Source of the DNA: Neopestalotiopsis rosae
Taxonomy: Eukaryota > Ascomycota > Sordariomycetes > Amphisphaeriales > Sporocadaceae
Reading direction: 5' to 3'
Assembly (NCBI GenBank): GCA_023078685.1
Contig: JALGAS010000012.1
Span: 186,001 to 250,000, forward strand
Length of the DNA: 64,000 nt
Of the stretch, positions 54,276-64,000 are shown one piece after another; the stretch's first letter is position 1, and every line of letters begins with the position of its first letter. The notes under the pieces are model-generated. The model did not search any database. It worked only from the letters and a program-made list of their open reading frames with translations, and was not told the DNA's origin. The position numbers and the translations under genes are program-made.

Positions 54276-55502
54276 TCATGCGAGAGTAGCTAGCATTTGC
54301 GTCAGGATCTCGTCCGAATCCATACCCTGAGGGTTGGCTGCATTCAAGGCATCCTCGACATTTTGTGGTGGGTAAATCAATTTTTGGTTGATGAACGTCT
54401 TTACAGACTTGGCAGCATCTCCTGATAACTTGACCTCTCTTTGCCACCCTGCCGTGACTACAGCACCCCAGGCTCCAAGGTCGAGGCAAGTGTTGTATGC
54501 TGGTTGGGAATATGCTACTTTCGACTCTCCCAAGAGCTCTGCTGCAGCATTGTAGCCTGAGATGCGGCCCAACACGAGAGCATGTTGACACGACATGAGG
54601 GCATAGTGCCCGTCTGTATCGGCCAGGGCATATGCTGCGTCGCCGGTTGCGTAAATGTCCGAGGCCGAGGGTACACGGAGCCATTGATCGACGTGGAGTC
54701 GGGAAAGGGCATCTCGTGGCCCAGGTATCAGCTCCGTCAATGGTGTCGCTCTCATGCCGGCTGTCCAGATGGCTGTCTTGGTTTCGATGCGTTCTCCAGA
54801 TGCGAGGAGCACACCCTCGGCGTCAATGGCGGCTACTGCCACGCCAAGCCGAACCTCGATGGCTAGAGCTTCCAAAGCCTCCTTGATGGCGGGGCGAGGA
54901 CCCGATCCAAGCTCTGGGCCGATATCATCTGCGCTGTCGACGAGAGTGATGCGAATGTTTTTGTCTTTGCCTAGTCTCTTTGGCAATTCTGTCGCGAGTT
55001 CAATTCCGGTAAAGCCTCCACCACAGATCACGATCGTATCATGAGCCGGGCTGGGCGGGAGTGATGCTAGGCTTTCCAGGTGAGACTCGAGTTTGGCTGC
55101 AGAGCTCATGGTGTCGACATCAAAGGCAAACTCTGTAACACCAGTTACTTGATGTGGCCTTGCGACCTGGCTTCCCGCGGCGAGAATCAATCGCTTGTAT
55201 TCAATGCTGGAAGTAGTCCCTGTGTTTGGTTCAAACTCGACACTCTTGCCCTCGGTATTGATGCCAGTCACTGTGGCCTGTATAAATCGGATGCCTGCAG
55301 ACTCAAAGAGGGAAACCAATGGGTATGCCATGGAGGAAACATTGGCCTCGTAGTATCTTGGACGGATTCCCAGTTGCGGTTCAGGGGCAATAACGACGAC
55401 TTGCAGCTCCTTTTGCTTGAGTTTGATCAGTCGTTGAGCTGACAGGGCGCTCCATACTCCAGCAAATCCGGCGCCAATAATGACTATATCGCCTTGAAGC
55501 AT
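54276..55502 (-). CDS. AIF/NDH-2-like FAD-dependent pyridine nucleotide oxidoreductase
   Basis: A single exon of 408 residues from the ATG at 55502, chosen because MLQGDIVIIGAGFAG puts the FAD-binding GxGxxG at residues 10-15, as usual; an earlier ATG lies at 55544. A second dinucleotide fold (IVICGGGFTGIELATEL) binds NAD(P)H, and DIYATGDAA is the C-terminal FAD motif. No CxxxxC redox disulphide is seen, so it belongs with NDH-2/AMID-type enzymes, which pass electrons from NAD(P)H to quinone. There is no clear mitochondrial presequence. It is divergent from the Zn2Cys6 regulator, with 415 bp between starts, which suggests shared control. Confidence 0.88.
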   Translation of the reverse strand: MLQGDIVIIGAGFAGVWSALSAQRLIKLKQKELQVVVIAPEPQLGIRPRYYEANVSSMAYPLVSLFESAGIRFIQATVTGINTEGKSVEFEPNTGTTSSIEYKRLILAAGSQVARPHQVTGVTEFAFDVDTMSSAAKLESHLESLASLPPSPAHDTIVICGGGFTGIELATELPKRLGKDKNIRITLVDSADDIGPELGSGPRPAIKEALEALAIEVRLGVAVAAIDAEGVLLASGERIETKTAIWTAGMRATPLTELIPGPRDALSRLHVDQWLRVPSASDIYATGDAAYALADTDGHYALMSCQHALVLGRISGYNAAAELLGESKVAYSQPAYNTCLDLGAWGAVVTAGWQREVKLSGDAAKSVKTFINQKLIYPPQNVEDALNAANPQGMDSDEILTQMLATLA

Positions 55503-55917
55503 TTTGAACAGGCACTGTTGGGGTGATGAGATGACTTGATACAAGCAGTTCGAGCTACCGGGCGTGATTTGGTTGATGAAGAGTAAACGACCAAGCCTGT
55601 GTGCAAATTTCGTTGAATATGGTGATTTATATCCAAATTCTGAGCAATGTTCGGCGCAACAGTCGGATCCTCACAAGATGTACTCTTTCCGTCGTACAGC
55701 CTGCAGAGTCCTGATCTGGCCGGTATCTGTGGTTATCCGCAAGCTGTGGTGGGGCCTATACCCGGCGCCGCCGTCCAGTCGCCGAATACCCACAAGATTT
55801 CAATACCCGACCCGAATACCCGCGTCTCCACTTTCTTCCACAACGGCCACGAGAAGCTGACCAAACCGGTATAGCATGTGAATGGCCATCTTATTCACAC
55901 ATCAATTCTTCACTTGT

Positions 55918-57865
55918 ATGGATCTGAATGGTATTTCGGCGTCTCGAGGGAGCAGGGCAACACGCTCGTCGTTAGCATGTCTTCCCTGCCGTTCCCGCCA
56001 TCTCAAGTGTGACAACAACCGGCCGGAATGCACCCGGTGCACCGAGAGCGCACGGCAGTGTCATTATACGGAATCGCGCCGTGGTGGAGCTAGCCGCGCA
56101 AGTCTGGCCGAACGACGCAATCGTCAAGCTACCTTGAACAGCAGTCATTCTTCCTCATGCAATGAGTTATCCGAGAACAGACAATCGAGCTTGGACGACG
56201 AATTCCAGGAGCAACCTTACTCCTTTCGTCTACCAGATCTCGATATCGTTAGTGATTCTGCTGGGCTGACGAGCGCTTCGACTTCAAATGCAGAGACACC
56301 AGCAGGGCCTCTTGATCACAATTACGACATTGAACATGATGTACTCATTCAAACTTTTTATCGGGACTTTCACAGATTCCATCCAATGGTGGTACCTCGA
56401 GGGTATCTGGTACGACTTTACCAAGACCCTGACAGACAGACAATATTGAGCCCCCTGATTGCCGTTCTTCGTCTTATAGGCCATCTCTTTGACTCTCAAG
56501 CGTGGTCTCAGCCTCTCCAAGATTATGCCGAGGCCTGTTTCTCCCAAGCATCGCCGGTCGAGCCGGTCATGGTGCAATGCCGACTCTTGTACTCCATAGC
56601 GCTGTTCTGGTTTGAAAAGAAGGAAGAGTCGTTAATAGAGATGGACTCAGCGATCCAGCTGGTCTTCGATCTCGGTATGTATCGCCGTGACTTTGCCACA
56701 GCGCACAGTGGCAATGATCCAGTACTGGCCGAATCTTGGAGAAGGACGTGGTGGTGGATTTACATCATTGATGCCTATTACGTGGGAACACTGGGCAATC
56801 GAGATTTCGCAGTCAAAGGTATCGACGCAAACGTTGACTTGCCTTGCAGTGAGACTGAGTACGAGCAAGGAGTGAGTGCTGCATAGTACAGGTGGTCCGT
56901 ACATACTACTGACGTTTGCAGAATATTCCAGCTCCTAAGACGCTAGAGGACCTCAACTGCCGCGAGTTCTTTCCCGACACGGAATTCTCATCCTTTGCAT
57001 ACCTGATTGGAGCAGTGAAAAGTGCAGCTTCAGCAATCGCCATGTCACCAAAAAGGACAAGCAAGGAAGCATCCTCGCACGTTATTCAAGCTGCTGACGC
57101 CATGATTGACGGTTGGCATCTCTTGTTGCCAAAGAAGCTCAAGAATGTCATGTCTCGGACTGGTGAGATTGACGAGCTCATGTTTCAAGCCCATTTGGTC
57201 CTGCATGTGTATGTATCTTTGCCCTTGTCACGACGTATAACTCCGCTCACTCTTTCAGTGCCACGATTGGACTACATAGACCACTATCAGAACTGAGATT
57301 CAATTCTGTTGAAGACCACTCTAGTTGCGCACGAGAACCGCGGCCGGAAATGACTGTGACAGAGCAAATTAGCATACACACGATACGTGTCCTTCGATCA
57401 GTCGAAGCGCAAGTTCGCATTTTGGCATTGCCGGTGCGGCCCTTTAACCACACACCCTTTACCACTTGCATGGTGAGTGAGGGTACGCTGGCACTGCTCT
57501 CAGCCTGCAACTTTCTTCTCGAGGGCAAGGAGCGTGAGATTGCCCGGGACCAGATCCGTCTCATCATTGGATGTCTAACATCGCTTGGCGAATTATGGCC
57601 GCGGACGGCGAGAAATGTGAAGGAGATTCAGTATATCGCTCGTCACGTATTTGGCCTTGAATCTAAAGGCGGCGACAAAGCGACCCCAGTATCAATACAT
57701 GAACCCATTCTATGTGGTGGTGGGGAGAGTCAGAAGCTTCCCGAACCCAACGTTGAGGTGCTGGACAGCAATGGGAGTTCGTTTGATGGTATTACGAATA
57801 ACCCGGACGATTGGTATACCAATAGCGATCTATCTAGAGAGCTTTCATGGTGGATTAATGAGTAG
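55918..57865 (+). CDS. Zn2Cys6 fungal transcription factor
   Basis: Exons 55918-56871, 56922-57208 and 57259-57865 give 615 residues; an in-frame ATG at 55882 would add 12. The 50 bp introns are GTGAGT...TTGCAG (phase 0) and GTATGT...TTTCAG (phase 2). The binuclear zinc cluster has cysteines 21, 24, 31, 38, 41 and 48 (C-x2-C-x6-C-x6-C-x2-C-x6-C). The middle region matches the fungal-specific TF domain (LLYSIALFWFEKKEESLIEM, then FDLGMYRRDF and RRTWWWIYIIDAY). Such factors bind CGG half-sites as dimers and often control their neighbours. No coiled coil is obvious after the cluster. Likely targets are the adjacent oxidoreductase genes (inference). Confidence 0.93.
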
Positions 57866-58061
57866 TTCTTCAAGTCGTCATTATCACTTATCGTATTGTG
57901 ATTGCTCATGCTTTGATCGAGCATCGTTCACTGCCACATCACTGCCGGCCTGGATGTTGCCAAACTGCAAGTGCCCCATTCGTGTCTGGGTCAATTGCGT
58001 TGATTGACACATTTTCAAATATCTTCCATTGAGCTTGAATGACTTGATATGATACATCTAC

Positions 58062-59018
58062 TCAGAAAGTCATGGTCATATCAATCACGGTCTTGTACCC
58101 TCGATTCCGTCCTCGCGCATCCGACCATGCCTGCTCTGCATCCTCAATCGAAAATGACTTGACCTTTATAGCTTCCAAAGCCGCACCATCTATCAACTTT
58201 GACACATCTGCAAGACGCTGACTATTGGGCGATACGATGAAATAAACATGGCGCACCCCTGGATGAGCTGCCGACTCTGCCGCAGGACCCCGGCCAAAGG
58301 CCCAAGGCGGCGGCGGATCCGCAACCGTGATAATGGTGCCTCGATCACTGACAGTCTCCCACGTCTTGGTGAGCACGTCGCTGCCGACCGTATCAAAGAC
58401 CACATCGACGCCCGTTACCAGCTTCTCCCAGCCATCGGCACGGTAGTCGAGCACCTCGTCTGCGCCCAGTCGTCTCAAAGCATCGCGGCTCTGGGGCGAG
58501 GCCAGTGCAATCACCTTGGCGCCGATGAGGTACTTGACGAGCTGCACAAATATCGATCCCACCGCGCCTGAAGCGCCAGTGACGAGAACCTTGGCATTCG
58601 TACCAATCTGGGCATGGTCCACCACCGCCTCCCACGCCGTGAGTGCCGGTATCGGCAGCGTGGCAGCTTGCGCGTGAGAGATGGATGATGGCTTGGGTGC
58701 GAGCTCGTCGGCGCGGCAGAGGACGTATTCTGCCTGGCCCTCGCCTCTGTCGGGGTGCAACAAGGCAAAGACTTCCTGGCCGAGCTGGAGGGGACCGTCG
58801 TAGTCAGGGCCTTGAGATGTAATGATGCCGGAAATATCATGTCCCGGTATACGGCTCGCGGTTCGGTATAGTTCGGGCCATGTGACCTCGTCTGCAGTGA
58901 TACCTGCAGCCTGTACTTGAACAAGTATGTCGCTGCCGTGGGCGACGGGCTTGGGCAAGTCGTTGTTGCAAATTATTTTGGGAGATGACGGGTCTCCAAT
59001 AACCTGGACTGCCTTCAT
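58062..59018 (-). CDS. Zinc-independent MDR oxidoreductase (quinone-oxidoreductase-like)
   Basis: A single exon of 318 residues. The N-terminal GroES-like fold begins MKAVQVIGDPSSPKI and has PGHDISGIITSQG. The Rossmann part has VLVTGASGAVGSIFVQLVKY (NADPH site), VFDTVGSD and a C-terminal VKSFSIEDAEQAWSDA. The zinc-ligand cysteines of alcohol dehydrogenases are missing, as in the quinone reductase/enoyl reductase branch. It reduces activated double bonds or quinones with NADPH; the substrate is unknown. No signal peptide. It is divergent from the cupin gene and shares a 387 bp promoter region containing CGG-N11-CCG. Confidence 0.9.
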   Translation of the reverse strand: MKAVQVIGDPSSPKIICNNDLPKPVAHGSDILVQVQAAGITADEVTWPELYRTASRIPGHDISGIITSQGPDYDGPLQLGQEVFALLHPDRGEGQAEYVLCRADELAPKPSSISHAQAATLPIPALTAWEAVVDHAQIGTNAKVLVTGASGAVGSIFVQLVKYLIGAKVIALASPQSRDALRRLGADEVLDYRADGWEKLVTGVDVVFDTVGSDVLTKTWETVSDRGTIITVADPPPPWAFGRGPAAESAAHPGVRHVYFIVSPNSQRLADVSKLIDGAALEAIKVKSFSIEDAEQAWSDARGRNRGYKTVIDMTMTF

Positions 59019-59293
59019 GGTATGTCGAGAGTAGTGTAAGTCGAGTGTTGATTTGAATACAAGGTCAAGGCAGTGCGAATTGGAAGTGTCGGGAACTCGT
59101 CTAAATACTTGACATTAGTGACTAAATTTCAGGTATTGTTCAAAGTACCTCCTCATTAGTCTCGCCAATTCGGAGTCAGACGGAACATTCATACTGCGAA
59201 TCCAAGACCAGGCATCTGCAAGGACTCAGTCGGCTCGAGCAGAGGTCCGGGCCCGTATAGCCTATTCGGCAATCGAGTGGGCCCCGCCCGACC

Positions 59294-59310
59294 CGGACTA
59301 TAGACCACCG
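59294..59310 (+). promoter_or_regulatory. CGG-N11-CCG palindrome, Zn2Cys6-type site
   Basis: CGG at 59294 and CCG ending at 59310 are separated by 11 bases, inside CCGG...CCGG. This is the Gal4-type arrangement for dimeric Zn2Cys6 factors. It lies 96 bp before the cupin start and 276 bp before the MDR start. A link to the factor at 55918 is inference. Confidence 0.4.
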
Positions 59311-59405
59311 GCTTCAAAAGTGCACAGCTCAAGCCCTTCTCTGCTTTCGAATCTACAATTCAAGACACCGAAGGAGCCTTCTCACAATCATTGAAACTAT
59401 CCAAA

Positions 59406-59835
59406 ATGAACTCTCAAGACAAGTCAGTCTCGTCAAACCACTGCATCATGAAACTGGACACTAACTTGTAACCTCAGATCTCGACCCCGGGAAAATGTCA
59501 CGATACTTTACGACCATGAGCTCCAGAACGCGCCTGGAAAATCCATTGTCACTGTCGAATTGGAATTCCCTCCGAATGGATATACTCCTCCGCATCGGCA
59601 TAGCGGAGCCACAGTCGTCGTACTGGTGACTGAAGGAAGCATCTTGAGTGGCATGAATGGGAACCCGCCCAAGGTGTACTAGATAGGGGAAAGCTTTATG
59701 GAGCTACCTGGCTGTCATCATACAGTTGGAGAGAATAACAGCACAACCGAAACGGCCAAGGCTATTGTGACATTCATCATTGACACGGAGATTGTCAAGG
59801 CAGGCTACGAAAACCTGACTGTCCTAGATGAGTAG
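59406..59835 (+). pseudogene. Small cupin-domain gene with in-frame TAG
   Basis: Exon 1 (59406-59422), a 55 bp intron (GTCAGT...CCTCAG, phase 2) and exon 2 (59478-59835) give a 124-codon frame. It contains one internal stop, TAG at 59680-59682. The cupin fold is clear: first metal motif PPHRHSGATVVVLVTEGSI, second motif GESFMELPGCHHTV. The stop sits between them (after PPKVY), so the truncated product would lack half the barrel and the last metal ligand. One base change from AAG to TAG explains it; this is not a C-to-T change. The frame is otherwise intact, so the loss is recent or is a base error. Such small cupins are often monooxygenases, isomerases or of unknown role. Confidence 0.75.
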
Positions 59836-59875
59836 ACTGCAGCGTTGATTACTGTATCAGCTATAACACACAACC

Positions 59876-61354
59876 TCAAGATGCTGGAAAAGGCAAGACT
59901 GCCACTCCTCTCATACCATCCGCAGTCTTGGCCCTAATACCAAAAACAACATTGTCCTTGCTCAAATTGACCGTAAACGTGTGCACGAGCCCAACATCGA
60001 GCACATGATCCCAAAACGGGGCGTCCGTGGCTCTCCATACCACCTCATAACTATCCACTCCGTCTTCGCCTCCAGCAGGCGGGTCCCAGTAAAAGACGCT
60101 ATCATTGCTGAGAACGGTCGAGTTGACCCTGACATTACTCGGCACACCAGGCGAGTTGGCCAGACTCCAGAGCGCCGCCCCATTGACGCGGCCAACGCGG
60201 GCAATGTAGTCGTAGTCGCAAAACTCGGGCAGGTCGCCATACTGCTTGCCCGCAGCATCGACACGCACATCCTGGTGCTGGTGCGCATAGTCCTCGTTGG
60301 GCTCCGTGAACCGCGCGGCCGCGTACCCCGCCTCGAGAAAGGGCCGGTGGTCGCCGCCGCGGAGGTAGCGGTCGAGGCGGTAAATGACCGAGACGTTCAT
60401 GCCCGTGGCGGCGTTCTCGGCGACCTCCTTGACCAGGCGGGCTAGATTGCGCGCCGGCGTGTCGTTTTCGCCGCCAATGGTCAGGCGCGTGTCGCGGACG
60501 CTCGAGTTCTCCACGTTGAGCGGAGGTAGCCCCTGGGCAAACAGCCGAATCGTGTACGGGTCCAACATGCCGTCGTCGGCCTTTGCAGACCCGACAATGT
60601 CGTTGGTGAACATGCCCTCGACATTGACCCGCGGCGTTGAATTGGCATAGGTCTGGGCTAGGTGCTGCGCGCCGTAGAGACCCTGCTCCTCTCCGGCCAC
60701 GGCTACAAAGGCGATGCTAGCTCGTGGTCGGGGCACATTCGGCTGCGACATGATGCGGGCAAGCTCCAGCGAAATGGCCACGCCTGAAGCGTCATCGTCG
60801 GCACCGGGGGCATCGGCTTCGTAGTTGTTAACGTCGGATACGCGGCTGTCGTAGTGCCCCGAGACGACGTACAATCTCTCTGGCGTCTCGGTGCCGTGGA
60901 GTGTCGCAACGACGTTGCTGATATTGACAGGAAAGAGGATGCGGCTACCATCAGATTGTTGTATATAGCTATTGATGCCTACTGTGAGTCTGCCGTCACT
61001 GGCATTGGCGTATCTCTGGAACTCCGACGCAATCCAGTCTCTTGCCGCCCCGATTCCACGAGTCTTGTTGGTCTGTGTTGAAAGAGTGTGGCGGGTTCCA
61101 AACGACACGAGTTTGAGTATACTCGCTTCTATCCTCGCAGCATCCACTTGAGCCAGTATCGAGGTCAAATCCTCCGAGGGCTCTTGAGGTAGGTTTGGCT
61201 CTCCGACCGCAGCAATAGGCCAATTAGTGGCGTCGCATGAGAATATAGATGACTGTCCAATTTGACGACCAAACAACTCCTCACTGGAGATTTGAGCGAA
61301 AGCGAGAGCGCTTACTCCCAAGGACGTCCCGATAAGTACGCTTTTCGGCTTCAT
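59876..61354 (-). CDS. Secreted M28-family zinc aminopeptidase
   Basis: A single exon of 492 residues from the ATG at 61354, chosen because [20 protein letters not shown] is a clean signal peptide; an in-frame ATG at 61381 adds nine residues. Two-zinc site residues are visible: His in SGHYDSR, bridging Asp in GADDDASG, catalytic Glu and ligand Glu in GEEQGLYG, Asp in TNDIVG and the last His in EDYAHQHQD. The PA-like inserted domain is absent. A C-terminal fibronectin-III-like segment ([23 protein letters not shown]) follows the catalytic domain. It should release N-terminal residues from peptides outside the cell. The stop lies 41 bp after the convergent cupin gene. Confidence 0.92.
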   Translation of the reverse strand: MKPKSVLIGTSLGVSALAFAQISSEELFGRQIGQSSIFSCDATNWPIAAVGEPNLPQEPSEDLTSILAQVDAARIEASILKLVSFGTRHTLSTQTNKTRGIGAARDWIASEFQRYANASDGRLTVGINSYIQQSDGSRILFPVNISNVVATLHGTETPERLYVVSGHYDSRVSDVNNYEADAPGADDDASGVAISLELARIMSQPNVPRPRASIAFVAVAGEEQGLYGAQHLAQTYANSTPRVNVEGMFTNDIVGSAKADDGMLDPYTIRLFAQGLPPLNVENSSVRDTRLTIGGENDTPARNLARLVKEVAENAATGMNVSVIYRLDRYLRGGDHRPFLEAGYAAARFTEPNEDYAHQHQDVRVDAAGKQYGDLPEFCDYDYIARVGRVNGAALWSLANSPGVPSNVRVNSTVLSNDSVFYWDPPAGGEDGVDSYEVVWRATDAPFWDHVLDVGLVHTFTVNLSKDNVVFGIRAKTADGMRGVAVLPFPAS

Positions 61355-62203
61355 TCTGACCTTGTTCAACGGAATAGTCACGGCATTGAATCTTAGACAA
61401 TTCTGTATCTTGCGACTTCGCCTTGGACCATGAAGATATATACCGCGTCGAAATATGGGGATCTATGCACGTTTGATAGCAAAACCCTGTCTATAACACC
61501 TCCACATAATGGTGGTTGCAGTCAATACTCAATGCCAAGACCATTCAAAGAGTTTAGGCGAGTTAATGTGACCAATGAGGGCATTCCAAGATATGCAATA
61601 CTGCCACACTGCATAACAGCGGTACATTACATCGTCATGATGCACAAGTCGTGATGTCGAGACTTTATACGATCTCACGACAATCTGGCTTTCAGTACTT
61701 TGGGTTTAGCACATCAGGTGATGAGTATTGCGGAGATATAGAAAGAAAAATATAAAAAGAGAAGATGGCCAGTAAGGCTGACTTGGAGACAGAACACGGC
61801 TCTTCCAGCAAAGTCAATTCTCAGAACGCAAGCTCCATCGGCTCCCATGGCAGTTTCTACGGCATCTGTTTCCACTCGCGTTTCCACCAGGCCCTGTCAG
61901 ATGTGACGGCCACGCACGCAACAACTCGAATCTTGGCTCTTCCAAATTCTACCAGGGTAAAGGAGAAAATTGAACAATTTAGAGAGAAACTTCTACTAGT
62001 TCAGCTTATCACTATATCAGACCAAATTTGAATCACTTATATACCACTAGGCATTAACGGCAATACGAATTCAACTAATGATTGTTCACATGCTTCTATA
62101 CAAACTCACTTGACAATGCTACAAGCATCATCGGGTATGGACTATCGCTCTAAATATGTACATGAAAAAGGTGTCAATGCCTCAACAAATCGTTGAAATG
62201 CAT
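61355..62203. other. Intergenic, 0.85 kb
   Basis: Upstream of the peptidase and downstream of the flavoenzyme. An 88-residue + frame (61765-62031) has no family signature. The TATAAAAAG-type sequence at about 61751 is AT-rich and not informative. Confidence 0.45.
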
Positions 62204-63894
62204 TTACTCGTAAGCCAAGATCTTGGCAACAGCTGCCTCGGCAGCGACCATGACGGTAGCCTGGAGGTTACCGGTGGGCAGGTCAGGGTGCATGCTAGCA
62301 TCGGTGATGAACTAGAGAGATTGTCAGTAACTGAATCATTCAAGTGAAATACATGAAAGGGAGTGCTTACCAAGTTGTCCATTCCGTACACCTTGGCGTT
62401 GGTGTCAACAACAGCAGTACCGTTCTTGCGGCCGTCGTCGGTGCCCATCTTGGCGGTGCCGACAAAGTGGTCGCCAATGGTGAGGGTGTCGTAGATGGCG
62501 CTGACGTTGGTGGCCGAGAGGAGGGTCAGGCCGGTGCCGGGCGCGGTGATGGCGTCGACCATGGACTGGATGAACATCTTGGCGGCCTGCTGGTCGCCGG
62601 CCGTCTGCATGTAAGGGTTCGACGTGACAATGGTGTTGCCCTCGGTGTCGATGCCCAGCGAGCCCGACGAGGTGAGGCCGTGGGTCATGTACGAGGTGAT
62701 GGTGAAGACGCCCTCGCCGGTCGGGGCGCACGAGCCCTGGTAGTAGCGGGTGATGTTGTCGGCGCCGACGTTGGAGGTGAAGAAGATGGCGCGGTGCTTG
62801 CCCTCGGTGAGGAGGCCCGAGTTGGTGGTCTCGTAGGGCTCGACTGAAGCGTCGGTGCCGTTGAGAATGGCGTCAAAGTCGGCCATGCCAAAGGTGCCGT
62901 TGGTCTGGACCTTGATGGCAAAGATGGGGTGGTCCATGAGGGTGCCGCCAACGGGCAGGTCAAGCCACTGGTCCTGGGGAGGAAGAGTCGAGACGTTGCT
63001 GGCAGAAACGTTCATGAGCTGGGCCTCGGGACCGATTCCAGAGTTGTAAAGAATGCGAGGGGTGGACAAGGCACCGGCAGACAGGACAACTCGTCCACCC
63101 TCGGCAAGTCCAATGGTCTGGCGTGTGCCGTTGGTAGTCTCGACCTCGACACCAGTCACCTGAGAGCCGGATCGCACGAGTCCGATAACCTTGGTGCCGA
63201 GCTGCAGGGTAAAGTTGTCGAGTTCCTCAGCCAGAGGTAGGTAAGTGCGGACGGGGCCAGCACGCATGCCGTCCTTGATGTTCCAGGCAGGGTAACTGTA
63301 GACCTCGAACTTTTCATCGGGCTGCTCGCTCATGTCGACAGATGTCCAGCCAAGGTTGTCGAAAAAGTTGGACAGGATCGAGTACAATTCTTGGTCGTAT
63401 CGCTGGCCGTCGGCAGAGGGCAATGTCGTTCCCGGGTTGCGCTCGTACAGTCTCTCGGCGGCGGCAGAGACGCCGTCCCAGTTCCAACCCTTGGGCCATT
63501 TCTCAAAGTCGTGAGCGGGAGGGTGGACAAAGACCATGTAGTTGACGGTAACACCACCTCCCAGGACGCAAGCAGCGTAGTTTGGCACGTCGGTGCAAAT
63601 GTACTCGGTCCATACATCGAGACCACCAATGTCGGCGGACAGACCGGGAAGATCAATCTCGGTCAAGGTGTCGTTCCAGCTGAGAGTGTGGTTGGAACCG
63701 GTGGCGGCGGTCGGTCCGTTTCCACGCTCAATCAACAAGACCTTCTTTCCAGCCTCGGCGACTCTCTCAGCAGTGATGATACCCGCTGGGCCTCCTCCGA
63801 CGACAATGTAGTCATAAACCTCCTGGCAAGTGGCCGATACACCGAGGGCCAAGCCCAGGGCAGCTGTGAATCCTTTCAATAATGAGCGTCCCAT
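62204..63894 (-). CDS. Secreted GMC-family flavodehydrogenase (cellobiose-dehydrogenase-like flavodomain)
   Basis: Exons 63894-62371 and 62311-62204 give 543 residues across a 59 bp phase-0 intron (GTAAGC...CTCTAG). The start at 63894 gives a signal peptide (MGRSLLKGFTAALGLALGVS); an ATG at 63936 is upstream. The FAD-binding GGGPAG lies at 33-38, then YAACVLGGGVTVNYMVFVHP (GMC signature). HFVGTAKMG carries the catalytic His and DASMHPDLPTGNLQAT the second active-site region. The sequence resembles the dehydrogenase half of cellobiose dehydrogenase, but there is no haem domain or binding module. About ten N-x-S/T sites suggest glycosylation. It oxidises a sugar or alcohol outside the cell; the substrate is unproven. 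Confidence 0.92.
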
Positions 63895-63967
63895 TTTCAA
63901 CGATTGTATGATTGTTGCGTCTACCGGAAAGAGCACCGAATTCCCGATGCAGTTGCGGCCCTGTACA

Positions 63968-63977
63968 TTATATAAAA
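63968..63977 (-). promoter_or_regulatory. TATA-like element of the flavodehydrogenase gene
   Basis: On the minus strand TTTTATATAA lies 74 bp before the start codon, a usual distance for a TATA box with a short leader. Confidence 0.4.
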
Positions 63978-64000
63978 CTCGAGCCTCGAATCCATGGCGA

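Noticed and set aside
61765..62031. 88-residue + strand frame
   Set aside because: Ser-rich with no recognisable family; could be a small gene, but I cannot support it.
1..64000. tRNA, rRNA or CRISPR loci
   Set aside because: Looking by eye for the tRNA B-box and cloverleaf, conserved rRNA segments and regular spaced repeats gave nothing I could support; a covariance-model scan would be decisive.

Overview
The window reads as nuclear DNA of a filamentous ascomycete (Pezizomycotina, most likely a Sordariomycete). Genes lie on both strands with short GT-AG introns of about 47-105 bp and CTRAC-like branch points. There are typical fungal families (Zn2Cys6 regulator, secreted M28 peptidase, GMC flavoenzyme, fused ADE5,7 purine enzyme) and no operons or bacterial signals. 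I saw no rRNA or tRNA gene and no CRISPR array. Exon boundaries were placed by eye.

Positions 1-10927 are mostly accessory. They hold the C-terminally cut end of an F-box/leucine-rich protein, a gene-poor stretch with a 27-base poly-G run, an isocitrate lyase/PEP mutase-type enzyme, a zeta-toxin-fold P-loop kinase, a small cysteine-rich protein and a second F-box protein.

Positions 11782-21721 carry a tandem array of five BTB/POZ-domain paralogues, all on the + strand. All share one phase-1 intron at the same place and a conserved C-terminal module that I do not recognise. Copy 1 has an in-frame TAG, and a decayed sixth copy lies between copies 3 and 4. CGCGTTTG/ACGCGT motifs precede copies 2-5. 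With the two F-box genes, this makes the left third of the window rich in likely ubiquitin-ligase substrate adaptors. It is the best candidate for an undescribed system here.

Positions 22223-30071 mix poorly conserved genes with two core genes: RPL41 (25 residues) and the Pol I subunit gene RPA49. One unknown gene encodes two Cys clusters, the other Gly/Ser/Gln heptad repeats plus a zinc knuckle, and each has a single in-frame stop.

Positions 31079-52396 are conserved housekeeping: ADE5,7, dephospho-CoA kinase, a Lys-rich protein, eIF5, a CBF1-type bHLH factor, the GID subunit FYV10, the deadenylase POP2/CAF1, complex I subunit B12 and a coiled-coil protein. They cover purine and CoA supply, translation start, mRNA decay and regulated proteolysis.

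Positions 54276-63894 are again accessory: an AIF-like FAD oxidoreductase divergent from a Zn2Cys6 regulator, an MDR oxidoreductase divergent from a cupin gene with an internal TAG, a secreted M28 aminopeptidase and a secreted GMC flavodehydrogenase. A CGG-N11-CCG palindrome between the MDR and cupin genes fits a Zn2Cys6 site.
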